Assembly (NCBI GenBank): GCA_020832105.1
Contig: JAFIFH010000052.1
Span: 1-64,000 of the forward strand
DNA from: Idiomarina sp.
GTDB taxonomy: Bacteria; Pseudomonadota; Gammaproteobacteria; Enterobacterales; Alteromonadaceae
DNA: 64,000 nt
Direction: 5' to 3'
Below, piece by piece: positions 19,987 through 29,520 of the stretch. The position numbers and the translations under genes were made by a program. The number at the start of each line of letters is the position of its first letter. Positions within the stretch are counted from its first letter, which is position 1. Below the pieces are notes generated by a model. The model did no database searches and had not been told where the DNA came from. It was given only the letters and a program-made list of their open reading frames with translations.

Positions 19987-21828
19987 ATGCAACAACCTTA
20001 TGAGCACAATCTGGCCGTGTCTGCAGACACCATGACCCACGCACTTGGCGTGCTCAAACGCGTATTCGGTTATCAGGTCTTCCGTGATGGTCAGGAAGAC
20101 GTTATCGATGCCGTATTACACGGGCGTGATGCGGTGGCGTTAATGCCTACCGGCGGCGGTAAATCATTGTGTTACCAGTTACCGGCGCTCATTCTGCCTG
20201 GGTTGACCGTGGTGGTGTCGCCGCTGGTTTCCTTAATGGATGACCAGGTTAGCGCGATGCAAGCCATGGGCGTGCCGGCAGGGGCCATTCACTCGGGTAT
20301 GCAAGGCCATGAAGTGATGGAGGTGCTCAGAGCGTTGCAGGACGGTACCATTAAACTTCTGTATGTCGCACCAGAGCGAATTCTCACGCCGGCCTTTGCT
20401 GAGCGCTTGCAAACCCTGCAGGTGTCACTGGTGGCGGTGGATGAAGCGCACTGTATCTCGCAGTGGGGGCATGACTTCAGGCCTGAATACGGTCGCCTTG
20501 GCGAGTTACGTCAGTTATTACCCCAGGTGCCGATTCTTGCTCTTACCGCTACCGCCGACCACGTTACCCGTGACGATATTCTGCATCGCCTGGCGTTGCG
20601 CGACCCGGTGGTGTTTCAAAGCTCATTTGACCGGCCGAATATTCGTTATCTGGTGCAGGAAAAATTTAAACCACTGAAACAGGTAGTGGAATACGTCAAA
20701 TCTCAGCGCGGCGTATCAGGCATTATTTATTGCGGCAGTCGCAAAAAAACCGAAGAGCTGGCGCTTAAGCTAAGCATTGAAGGGGTCAAAGCATCCCCCT
20801 ACCACGCCGGCCTCCCTCACGACGAAAAGCGCGCCACCTTGCATGGTTTTTTACGCGACGACATTGACGTGGTGGTCGCCACCATTGCGTTTGGTATGGG
20901 CATCAACAAGCCCAACGTGCGGTTTGTACTGCACTACGACATTCCACGCAGTGTTGAAGCCTATTATCAGGAAACCGGCCGGGCCGGGCGTGACGGCGTA
21001 GCATCAGAAGCGGTAATGTTTTATGAACCCGGTGACGCCGCATGGATTTGGCGCTTGTTTGATGAGCAGCCGGACAGTGAGCGAATTCGTGTGGAGCGGC
21101 AAAAGTTTCATGCGATGACCTCGTTTGCCGAAGCGCAGACCTGTCGCCGTTTGGTACTTCTCAATTACTTTGGCGAATACCGCGAGAAGCCTTGTGGTAA
21201 CTGTGATCTTTGCTTGCAACCGCCCAAGCAATACGACGGCACTGTGGACGCGCAAAAAGCGTTAAGCTGTGTCTACCGAAGCGGCCAGCAGTATGGGGTC
21301 AATTACATTGTTGAAGTATTACGTGGTGCGCAGACGCAAAAGATTAAGCAGCAAAAGCATGACCAGTTAAGCACCTATGGCATTGGCAAAGAAGAGTCGG
21401 TCGAGCATTGGGTCTCTGTCATCCGCCAGCTCATCCACCGTGGGCTGTTGATCCAGGACATTCGTCGTCATAGCGCGCTGCACCTGGCAGAAAACGCGCG
21501 GCCGGTGTTGCGTGGCGAAGTAGCGTTGACTCTGGCCAAACCACGATTACAGGCTATCCAAACCAGTGCGAAGGTGGTGGACCGGGGTAATCACGACAAG
21601 GTCCTCTTTGGTCGCTTACGCAAGTTACGTAAACGCATTGCTGAACAGGCTGAAGTTCCGCCTTACGTGGTATTCGGCGATTCCTGTTTGCAGGATATGG
21701 CCACCCGTTTACCCACTACACCCGCTGAATTTCTGCAGGTGTCAGGGGTTGGTCAGGTGAAGCTTGAGCGCTATGGTGAAGCCTTCCTCAATGAAATTTC
21801 TGACTACCTCGCTGCAGACGTCGAATAG
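19987..21828 (+). CDS. recQ: ATP-dependent DNA helicase RecQ
   Basis: SF2 RecQ motifs (PTGGGKSLCYQLPA, DEAHCISQWGHDFRPEY, GRAGRDG), RQC zinc site and HRDC domain. Start at 19987 is a judgement; the open frame extends to 19921. Confidence 0.95.
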   Translation: MQQPYEHNLAVSADTMTHALGVLKRVFGYQVFRDGQEDVIDAVLHGRDAVALMPTGGGKSLCYQLPALILPGLTVVVSPLVSLMDDQVSAMQAMGVPAGAIHSGMQGHEVMEVLRALQDGTIKLLYVAPERILTPAFAERLQTLQVSLVAVDEAHCISQWGHDFRPEYGRLGELRQLLPQVPILALTATADHVTRDDILHRLALRDPVVFQSSFDRPNIRYLVQEKFKPLKQVVEYVKSQRGVSGIIYCGSRKKTEELALKLSIEGVKASPYHAGLPHDEKRATLHGFLRDDIDVVVATIAFGMGINKPNVRFVLHYDIPRSVEAYYQETGRAGRDGVASEAVMFYEPGDAAWIWRLFDEQPDSERIRVERQKFHAMTSFAEAQTCRRLVLLNYFGEYREKPCGNCDLCLQPPKQYDGTVDAQKALSCVYRSGQQYGVNYIVEVLRGAQTQKIKQQKHDQLSTYGIGKEESVEHWVSVIRQLIHRGLLIQDIRRHSALHLAENARPVLRGEVALTLAKPRLQAIQTSAKVVDRGNHDKVLFGRLRKLRKRIAEQAEVPPYVVFGDSCLQDMATRLPTTPAEFLQVSGVGQVKLERYGEAFLNEISDYLAADVE

Positions 21829-21893
21829 CAACCCCCTTTCTGAATGACAACTTTACCTCGTTCACTTAATCGACTGTTTACCCAGCTCAAAAC

Positions 21894-21925
21894 AAAAAGC
21901 CCGTCAGTTGCCTGACGGGCTTTTT
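21894..21925. terminator. Bidirectional terminator between recQ and the TonB-dependent receptor
   Basis: AAAAAGCCCGTCAGTTGCCTGACGGGCTTTTT. Confidence 0.9.
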
Positions 21926-21968
21926 ACTATGTTGTGACTAAACGCTTATCTCAACCACATGGGGTGGA

Positions 21969-24900
21969 TTAGAAGCGGTAGCGAACACCAATTTTCGCAG
22001 TCCAGGTAGAGGCACGTGCGTTGTAGTTAGTCACGTTGTCCATACCGTCGTCCCAGTTGTTGAACGGGCTGCCGTAAATGTACTGACCAGTTTCGCTGTC
22101 GATACCGATAGACGCTAACTGCATACCAGTGTCAGAGAAGCTGACGGTGTGGCGCTCGTTATCAACACCCATCAGGGCGAAGACGTTGCGGATATCAATG
22201 TACAACGAACCTTTATGACCTTCCATGAAACCAGGGATTTCTTGCTCAAAGCGGAAATCAAGGTTGCTGTTCCAAGGGCCACGGCCACTCTCGTTACGTG
22301 GTACGTAACCACCGGCATAGCGAGCTAAACCAGCTTCATCGATGTAGCGTGACAACTCTTCGTAGCTGAAGTTGTCAGCATAACGCACTGTCGTGTCATC
22401 CGGACCAGTTGGGATGTATGGCAGGTAGTTAGACGAGCTCCACAGGTTGTTAGCTGAGCCGTCGCCGAAGCCGCGGAAGCGGAACGCATCATGGACGTGG
22501 CTGTATGGGCGGCCAGAAGCACGGTCCCAGAACAGCGCGAAGTTCGAAGCGTAACCTTGAATGAACTCTTTACGGAAGTTCAAAGACGCAAGGAAGCGAT
22601 GCTCAACTTCAAACGACGCAGTACCAACCGCTGGGTTTTGCTTGTCAATTGCGGTCTGGAAGTTGTAGTTCGAGTGCGCCGTTGATGAACCACCAGAGGT
22701 GATATCACGTACGTCCTGGTTGGTGTAAGCAGCACGGAAGCTTAAACCGTTGTCCCAAGCGTTACCTAAACTAAAGGTAGACACGATGCTGCGGCCGCCA
22801 GACACGTTGGTCAACATCACGTCGAAACGATCCGTGTTGAAGCCACCGATTTGATCCGGGCGATCACCAGCAAGTGGGTCATGGCTCACGTACAGAGGGC
22901 GTCCGCCCAGTGAAGTGACCTGATTGCCGCTATCATCCAATAATGGCACTTTAGCCAGGTTAGTCCATGCGACTTCGCGGTCTTTCTCTGTGTAGATAAA
23001 CTCTGCTGATGCAAACCAGCCTTCACCCAGGTAACCAAAGTTCAGGTTGTCATAATCAACTGCTAAAGAGTAGCGCGTGTCATATGGCATTTTGAAGTTA
23101 GGGTCGATTGGGTTGGTGTTACCATCGCCAGGAATCAGGTTCAGCATTTCTTCTGGAACTGTGACCAGATTGACGCCTTCAACGTTATCCAGGCGAGGTG
23201 CCTGTACCAGAGTAACACCATCATTGGTAAATGCGTTGGAGATCCAAACATTAGGGCGGCCACCGGAGAAACGACCTACACCACCGCGTACGGTAATGTC
23301 GTCATTGACACGGTAGTCAAAGCTGATGCGCGGCAACCAAAGGTCTTGTCCATCCAGGCTTGTGTCATTACCAAAGCCATAGCGGTCAAAGAAGGTTTGG
23401 TTAAACGCAGGCGTGTCATTACCGGTAATACGCTCATAGCGTAAGCCAAAGTTCAGGGTCAAATCCCAGGTTACGTCCCAGCTGTCCTGAATATACGCAG
23501 CCAGTGTGCCGTAAGAGAACTCGGCAGCAGCGTCACGAACGTCGTTGGTGAACGCGTTCTGGTAGTTAACTGTAGTTGCGAACTGGTTCTCAAAGTCAGC
23601 CAGGCTCTCAAACACGTATGAACCTAATGAATCCTGTACGAACTCGTTGAATACGTCGATATCTGTGTACTCAACACCAGCAGTAATACGGTGGTCATTC
23701 AATTGATACTCAGCGTGACCCTGAATTTCAGTGGTGGTGGTAGCTAAGCTGTTTGCGTGACGTGAGCGGTCTGGACCAATGTTAATTTGACCAGCGCCGC
23801 CAGCAGCGTTCTCTTCTTCCAGGAAGCGAATCTGTGCCTGACCGTAGTTACGGCCGAGGTATGGGTCTTGCCCAGTTGAGACATCTTTAACTGAGACTTT
23901 AAATTCAGTGCTGAAGTCTGGTGTCCAGTTTGAATATAACTGTGCAGCAAAGTTGTCCATTTCCTGGGTGCGAGCATACCAATGCGAGCTCAGGTTCAAA
24001 GAGGTAGAACCACCGGTGGTGGTGTTGTTCGCCGCTTCGTCTTCTGCACGCTGGTAAGTGAAGGCCAGACGATGGTCATCGTTGATGTTCCAATCCAGCT
24101 TAAGCAGGATTTTTTCATCGTTTTGCGTTGGGTTAACGTTCCAGTCACCTGCTTCAACACCATACACGTCATTCGCAATACGCTGAACTTCGCTGATTAG
24201 GTCTGGTGAAATGTTTTTCGGCGTGACAACTGAAGAACCAGCTGGGCCTTGAGCAATTGAGGTCGGCTCTTCATAGCGCTCGTAAGCCGCGAAGAAGAAC
24301 AAACGGTCGCGTAAAATTGGACCGCCAAGCGTGAAACCAATAGATTCTTCTTTGAATTCAAGGTTAGGACGGCTTGCATTCTCGTCAGTGTTAAAACGGC
24401 TGACAGGTGGTGTTCCAGCTAAGCTGTCGCTTGCGTACTCGTAAAAGACAGAGCCGCTGAAGTCATTCGTACCTGAACGGGTAACCGCATTGATACGTGC
24501 GCCAGTGAAACCACTGTAACGAGCGTTGAATGGAACCGCTTCAATTGAAACCTGCTCGATAGCGTCGATAGAGATAGGTGAACGGTTGGTTGGGTAACCA
24601 CCGCTGTTCAGACCAAAGTCATCGTTCTGGCCGATACCATCAACCGTGATGCTGTTAAAACGCGGGTTGTTACCAGCGACAGTCAGCTGGCGGTTGCTAT
24701 CGCCAAGGTCAGCAGCTAATGGGTTCTGACGCACAACATCTTTCAGGTCGCGGTCGAAAGTTGGCATGTTCTGAATTTCTTGAGCACCCCAGGTGCTTGA
24801 AGAGCCAGCTTGTAAAGATGTAGTGTTAATGGCACGACCGGTAACTGCGATACGCTCGTATTGAGTCTGTCCCTGTGGCGCAAGTTCTGCAGAAAGACGG

Positions 24901-25223
24901 TAAGCATCACCTAATTGAAGAAAGATGTCTTCAATGGTTTTCGCTTCGAAACTGGCGTTTTCAAGTACGACGCGGTACGGGCCACCAACGCGAAGGCCTG
25001 ACGCCGTGAAGTTACCATTTTGGTTTGTAGTAACGGTCGTAGTTGTTCCAGAAGGAACGTGGATAATGATGACGCGCGTGTCGGAGACAACCTGACCCTG
25101 CTGGTCAAGAATTTGTCCGCGAATTGACGATGAAGTTTCCTGAGCCATGACGGCCGCAGAAGACATCCCAAGGGTTAGCGCGACTGCCGCTGCGATACGG
25201 GTCAGTTTCGTCTTATTAGTCAT
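21969..25223 (-). CDS. TonB-dependent receptor with N-terminal carboxypeptidase-regulatory-like domain (Oar-like)
   Basis: Signal peptide (AAAVALTLGMSSAAVMA); SSIRGQILDQQGQVVSDTRV...GNFTASGLRVGGPYRV CarboxypepD_reg-like domain; plug DLKDVVRQNPLAADLG; C-terminal WTAKIGVRYRF. Confidence 0.9.
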   Translation of the reverse strand: MTNKTKLTRIAAAVALTLGMSSAAVMAQETSSSIRGQILDQQGQVVSDTRVIIIHVPSGTTTTVTTNQNGNFTASGLRVGGPYRVVLENASFEAKTIEDIFLQLGDAYRLSAELAPQGQTQYERIAVTGRAINTTSLQAGSSSTWGAQEIQNMPTFDRDLKDVVRQNPLAADLGDSNRQLTVAGNNPRFNSITVDGIGQNDDFGLNSGGYPTNRSPISIDAIEQVSIEAVPFNARYSGFTGARINAVTRSGTNDFSGSVFYEYASDSLAGTPPVSRFNTDENASRPNLEFKEESIGFTLGGPILRDRLFFFAAYERYEEPTSIAQGPAGSSVVTPKNISPDLISEVQRIANDVYGVEAGDWNVNPTQNDEKILLKLDWNINDDHRLAFTYQRAEDEAANNTTTGGSTSLNLSSHWYARTQEMDNFAAQLYSNWTPDFSTEFKVSVKDVSTGQDPYLGRNYGQAQIRFLEEENAAGGAGQINIGPDRSRHANSLATTTTEIQGHAEYQLNDHRITAGVEYTDIDVFNEFVQDSLGSYVFESLADFENQFATTVNYQNAFTNDVRDAAAEFSYGTLAAYIQDSWDVTWDLTLNFGLRYERITGNDTPAFNQTFFDRYGFGNDTSLDGQDLWLPRISFDYRVNDDITVRGGVGRFSGGRPNVWISNAFTNDGVTLVQAPRLDNVEGVNLVTVPEEMLNLIPGDGNTNPIDPNFKMPYDTRYSLAVDYDNLNFGYLGEGWFASAEFIYTEKDREVAWTNLAKVPLLDDSGNQVTSLGGRPLYVSHDPLAGDRPDQIGGFNTDRFDVMLTNVSGGRSIVSTFSLGNAWDNGLSFRAAYTNQDVRDITSGGSSTAHSNYNFQTAIDKQNPAVGTASFEVEHRFLASLNFRKEFIQGYASNFALFWDRASGRPYSHVHDAFRFRGFGDGSANNLWSSSNYLPYIPTGPDDTTVRYADNFSYEELSRYIDEAGLARYAGGYVPRNESGRGPWNSNLDFRFEQEIPGFMEGHKGSLYIDIRNVFALMGVDNERHTVSFSDTGMQLASIGIDSETGQYIYGSPFNNWDDGMDNVTNYNARASTWTAKIGVRYRF

Positions 25224-25497
25224 GCCATTTTCCTGCATAGTTGTGAGAGAGTTTGAGAGTAAAGCTATTGAATGCGTGAGGTTACATCCGTTTTGTTACA
25301 ACACCATGACAATTTCGGCGCCATTTTATGACAAAAAGTGACCAGTTTCACACTTTTTTTCGTATTTACCTGGTTTTCCAGGGAACTTATTCTCAGGGGG
25401 AAGAATTAATCCATACTATACCTTGGTCTAAGGTCACTAGATTCACGACAATGATAAACTTCAGCCACTTGTTAGCCCAAAAATAAGAGAGCAACAC

Positions 25498-27183
25498 ATG
25501 AACGCTATTTTTGTTTTAATTGTTGGCCTCGGCGCGATGGCGCTGGGTTATATATTCTATTCAAAATTTATTGCCGAAAAAATCTTTCGCCTGGACGCTA
25601 AATTTCGCACCCCAGCGCATGAGTTCGAAGACGGCGTCGACTTTGTACCCACCAATAAATTCGTCCTTTGGGGCCATCATTTCACGTCGGTGGCTGGCGC
25701 AGCGCCGATCATTGGACCTGCCATAGCGGTGATTTGGGGCTGGGTGCCCGCGTTCATCTGGGTCGTGCTTGGCACAATCTTCTTCGCCGGGGTGCATGAC
25801 GCTGGCGCCATTTGGGCGAGCAACCGCAATAAAGCCAAATCTATGGGGGCGTTGACCGGTGATGTGGTGGGCAAGCGTGCGCGTAGCCTGTTCATGATCG
25901 TCATCTTCCTGGTGTTACTCATGGTCAACGCTGTGTTCGCCACGGTTATTGCCGGGCTGCTGGTGGACTTTCCAAGTGCGGTCATTCCAGTTTGGGGTGC
26001 CATTTTTGTTGCGCTGATTATCGGCCAATTGATTTACCGCAAATATATCGGCTTACTCACCGTATCTATCGTTGGTGTAATCGCACTGTACGCGCTGATT
26101 GGTATCGGCCCAATGATGCCCATCTCGCTTCCGGAAGCGGTGGGTCCATTGTCTGACCGGGCGACCTGGATTATTGTTTTATTTGGCTATGCGGCCATTG
26201 CGTCGTTATTGCCAGTCTGGATGCTGTTACAACCGCGCGACTATATCAATGGCTTACAGCTTTTCATTGGTCTGATCCTGATTTATGCAGCGGTATTGTT
26301 GATGGGGCCAGAGATGATTGCACCCGCATTCAATACGGATGTACCGGAAGGCACGCCGTCAATGATTCCGCTGCTATTCGTGACCATCGCCTGTGGGGCT
26401 ATCTCAGGGTTCCATGGCCTGGTGGCTGGCGGTACTACGTCAAAGCAGCTGGATAAAGAAACTGATGCGCGTTTTGTTGGTTACTTTGGTGCAGTGGGCG
26501 AGGGGTCACTAGCGCTGGCGGCGATTATTGCGGCCACCGCAGGTTTCGCGACCATTGCGGATTGGAACGCCGTGTATTCGTCATTCGGGCAGGGCGGGGT
26601 CAATGCCTTTGTCGAAGGTGGCGCATACATCATCAATAACGGTATTGGCTTAGAAATCGGCCTGGCGGAAACGCTACTGACGGTGATGGCAGTATTATTT
26701 GCTGGGACGACGATGGACACAGGTTTACGTCTGCAGCGCTATATCTTTCAGGAGTGGGGCAGCATTTATGACATTAAATGGATGCAGAAAGTCATTCCTG
26801 CAACCTTGCTCGCGGTCGGTACCTGTTTGCTGCTGGCGTTTGGGGCCGGTGGCGCCGACGGCTCAGGTGGCTTATTGATATGGCCACTGTTCGGCACTAC
26901 CAATCAGCTATTGGCGGGCCTGACCTTAATGGTGATCACAGTGATTCTGGTGCGCATGGGTCGTCCGATGTATTACACATTGGTTCCTTTACTGTTCCTC
27001 TTAGTAATGACAGTAGCGGCGCTGGTGCTGCAATTGAAGACCTTCTACGTGGCCGGTGACTGGTTCTTGTTCCTGCTCGACATTGTGGTGTTGATTGCAG
27101 CTATCTTTATTGCCTTTGAGTGTGCGGCTACACTTAAACGGCTACATAAAGATAAACAGCAAGGCAGTCATGAAAATTCATAA
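25498..27183 (+). CDS. CstA-family carbon starvation / peptide-pyruvate transporter (short form)
   Basis: KFVLWGHHFTSVAGAAPIIGPAIAVIWGW, IFFAGVHDAGAIWASNRN, TIACGAISGFHGLVAGGTTSKQL, LWPLFGTTNQLLAGL are CstA signatures. 561 aa. Confidence 0.92.
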   Translation: MNAIFVLIVGLGAMALGYIFYSKFIAEKIFRLDAKFRTPAHEFEDGVDFVPTNKFVLWGHHFTSVAGAAPIIGPAIAVIWGWVPAFIWVVLGTIFFAGVHDAGAIWASNRNKAKSMGALTGDVVGKRARSLFMIVIFLVLLMVNAVFATVIAGLLVDFPSAVIPVWGAIFVALIIGQLIYRKYIGLLTVSIVGVIALYALIGIGPMMPISLPEAVGPLSDRATWIIVLFGYAAIASLLPVWMLLQPRDYINGLQLFIGLILIYAAVLLMGPEMIAPAFNTDVPEGTPSMIPLLFVTIACGAISGFHGLVAGGTTSKQLDKETDARFVGYFGAVGEGSLALAAIIAATAGFATIADWNAVYSSFGQGGVNAFVEGGAYIINNGIGLEIGLAETLLTVMAVLFAGTTMDTGLRLQRYIFQEWGSIYDIKWMQKVIPATLLAVGTCLLLAFGAGGADGSGGLLIWPLFGTTNQLLAGLTLMVITVILVRMGRPMYYTLVPLLFLLVMTVAALVLQLKTFYVAGDWFLFLLDIVVLIAAIFIAFECAATLKRLHKDKQQGSHENS

Positions 27184-27451
27184 ACTCAGTGCCATCAAAG
27201 ACTGGTGGCACAAAGCCAACCACTTCGCGGAGGAGGCCTACAACGCCCCCTACCGCGCGGCGGTGGCACGAGCAAAACGCGAGCAGGATGATTTGTTTAT
27301 GCTGCTGGTTTTTTCTGAAATGATGGGCGTGCCGAACCCGGCAAGCTACTACACCCTCGAACTGCAACCTCTTCTTCTCGAACGATTCCATGACTGGCAT
27401 GTGCGAATGGGCATGGAAAAGTCACCTTTGGATCATTTCAAATGCTGTTAA
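27170..27451 (+). CDS. Small cory-CC-star-type protein (93 aa ending Cys-Cys-stop)
   Basis: MKIHKLSAIKDWWHKANHFAEEAYNAPYRAAVARAKREQDDLFMLLVFSEMMGVPNPASYYTLELQPLLLERFHDWHVRMGMEKSPLDHFKCC*. I recall a named family 'cory-CC-star' next to CstA-like and ArsA-like genes (not looked up). ATG at 27170 preferred over 27095. Confidence 0.8.
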   Translation: MKIHKLSAIKDWWHKANHFAEEAYNAPYRAAVARAKREQDDLFMLLVFSEMMGVPNPASYYTLELQPLLLERFHDWHVRMGMEKSPLDHFKCC

Positions 27452-28464
27452 CAGATAAAAGCGTCATCCTGGTGGGCGGCAAAGGCGGTGTGGGTAAAAC
27501 CACCATGTCGGCAACCCTCGCCAGGCTCGCGGCGTCCCGCGGGCGCAAAACGCTGGTGGTTTCCACTGACCCTGCACATAGCCTGGCGGATGCCTTCGGT
27601 GTGCCTATCGGTGACCCGAAAGGGGGGCAGGGCGTAAAGCTTGAAGCCAACTTGTGGGCACTGGAAATCGACCCTGACCGTGAGGTCAAAGTGCATATAG
27701 ATCGAGTGGCTGCGGAGATGAAAAAGCTTACCCGGCCCGAGATGTTTGCTGAAATTGAACGCCAAATGCGGTTAACCCAGCAATCACCGGGGGCGCAGGA
27801 AGCGGCACTGCTTGAACGGATTGCCAGAATACTGGATGACGGGCTAAGCACCGGGGGTTTTGATTTGATCATCTTTGATACCGCACCAACAGGGCATACA
27901 TTGCGCCTACTGAGCCTACCCGAGGCGATGGCTGCCTGGACACAGGGGCTGCTCAAACATGACAACCGCTCGCAAAAGCTGGCTGGGGTGCTTGACCATC
28001 TAACCCCCAAACAGGGCCGAGATATTAACAACCCGATGACAGATCCGCAGGAACATGCGACGTCAGGCATGAGTGAGCGCAATGAAGCCATTACTGAGCG
28101 CCTGCTTGCAAGACAACGGCTGTTTCAGCGTACCAGGCGGATCTTTACCGACCCGCAAAGCACAGCAATACTTTTTGTCCTTACCCCGGAGAAGTTGCCC
28201 GTGCTAGAAACTCAGCGTAGTGTGGCAACCCTTGCAGCAGAAAAATTACCCCTTGCCGGTTTGATCATCAATCGCGTCCTGCCGGACGATGCAGATGGCA
28301 ACTTTCTTGCCCGGCGACGAGAGCACGAACAGCAGTATCTGCAACAAATAGCGTCGTCTTTTGCACCTTACGCGCGTTTTTATGTGCCACTGCAGGCGAT
28401 GGATATAGAAGGCATGCAGGGTCTTGCGCATATGCAGGGCTTACTAGAGCAAGCAGGTCTTTGA
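27442..28464 (+). CDS. ArsA/Get3-family ATPase (P-loop, SIMIBI)
   Basis: Deviant Walker A GKGGVGKTT, STDPAHSLADAF, FDTAPTGHTLRLLSLP. Overlaps the preceding gene by 10 bp. Confidence 0.9.
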   Translation: MLLTDKSVILVGGKGGVGKTTMSATLARLAASRGRKTLVVSTDPAHSLADAFGVPIGDPKGGQGVKLEANLWALEIDPDREVKVHIDRVAAEMKKLTRPEMFAEIERQMRLTQQSPGAQEAALLERIARILDDGLSTGGFDLIIFDTAPTGHTLRLLSLPEAMAAWTQGLLKHDNRSQKLAGVLDHLTPKQGRDINNPMTDPQEHATSGMSERNEAITERLLARQRLFQRTRRIFTDPQSTAILFVLTPEKLPVLETQRSVATLAAEKLPLAGLIINRVLPDDADGNFLARRREHEQQYLQQIASSFAPYARFYVPLQAMDIEGMQGLAHMQGLLEQAGL

Positions 28465-28488
28465 CTCAATCACAAATAAGGAATTCCT

Positions 28489-29472
28489 ATGAGAGCTGTA
28501 CTAGCGAGTCACGGTCAACTTAAAGATATTGAAACCGACAAGCCGTCTCCAGGGCCGCATGATTTATTGGTGCAAGTGAACGCTGTGTCGGTCAACCCAG
28601 TTGATACTAAGGTGCTGGCGCGGGCGAAAGATACTGGCGATGACAAGATTCTTGGCTTTGATGCGGTGGGAACTGTGGTTGACATGGGGGCTGAGGTCAA
28701 AGGCTTCACAGCGGGCGATCGTGTTTGGTATGCAGGGGATGTGACGCGACCGGGCAGCAATGCCGAGTACCAATGTGTAGACGCTCGCATCGCCAGCATC
28801 GCACCCCAGAGCCTGAATGATGCAGAAGCTGCGGCATTGCCGTTGACCAGCCTGACTGCCTGGGAGCTGCTGTTCGACAGAATGCATTGTCCAGCGGTTT
28901 ATGATGACCGGGTAATTTTGGTCATCGGCGGTGCTGGCGGAGTGGGCTCAATACTGATCCAACTAGCAAAAAAACTCACCAAGGCGACTGTGGTGGCGAC
29001 CGCGTCCAGGGATGAATCGAAAGCCTGGGTTAAAAACTTAGGGGCAGATTATGTGATTGATCACAGCGAGCCTTTAAGTGCGGGGCTGGCTGCCGCAGGG
29101 CTTGCCGATGTGACCGATGTAGTGTCCCTGACTCACACCGAGGTGCACTTCGACGATGTCATGCAAATCATTCGCCCTCAAGGTCGGTTTGCCTTGATTG
29201 ATGACCCGGCAACGCCATTGGATATCAGTGCGATGAAGCAAAAATCATTGTCGCTGCACTGGGAGTTTATGTTTACCCGGACCATGTTTAAAACCGAAGA
29301 TATGCGTCGCCAGGGAGAAATCCTGGCACAGGTAGCCAGCCTGATTGATGATGGTCAACTGCGCACCAGCCTGAGTAAGACGTTATCGCCTATTAATGCG
29401 GAGACCTTAACTGAGGCCCATCAACTGGTGCTCAGCCAACACATGACGGGTAAGGTCGTGGTGAGTCGCTAG
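28489..29472 (+). CDS. Zinc-type alcohol dehydrogenase / quinone oxidoreductase-like MDR family protein
   Basis: MDR motifs (VNPVDTKV, GFDAVGTVVDMGAEV, GGAGGVGSILIQLAKKL). RBS AAGGAA upstream. Confidence 0.88.
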   Translation: MRAVLASHGQLKDIETDKPSPGPHDLLVQVNAVSVNPVDTKVLARAKDTGDDKILGFDAVGTVVDMGAEVKGFTAGDRVWYAGDVTRPGSNAEYQCVDARIASIAPQSLNDAEAAALPLTSLTAWELLFDRMHCPAVYDDRVILVIGGAGGVGSILIQLAKKLTKATVVATASRDESKAWVKNLGADYVIDHSEPLSAGLAAAGLADVTDVVSLTHTEVHFDDVMQIIRPQGRFALIDDPATPLDISAMKQKSLSLHWEFMFTRTMFKTEDMRRQGEILAQVASLIDDGQLRTSLSKTLSPINAETLTEAHQLVLSQHMTGKVVVSR

Positions 29473-29478
29473 AATAGC

Positions 29479-29505
29479 GGAACCCGCAATGAAGCGGGTT
29501 CCTTT
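29479..29505 (+). terminator. Rho-independent terminator
   Basis: GGAACCCGC-AATGAA-GCGGGTTCC followed by TTTA. Confidence 0.75.
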
Positions 29506-29520
29506 ATCTGCGCTAAGCAG

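Noticed and set aside
27438-28091. 217-aa minus-strand ORF opposite the ArsA/Get3-like gene
   Set aside because: Fully antisense to an ATPase gene with clear motifs; Ser/Arg-rich composition typical of a shadow ORF.
27442-28464. Arsenic-resistance (arsA) annotation
   Set aside because: No arsB, arsC, arsD or arsR neighbours and no metalloid-binding cysteines; the CstA / CC-stop context fits better.
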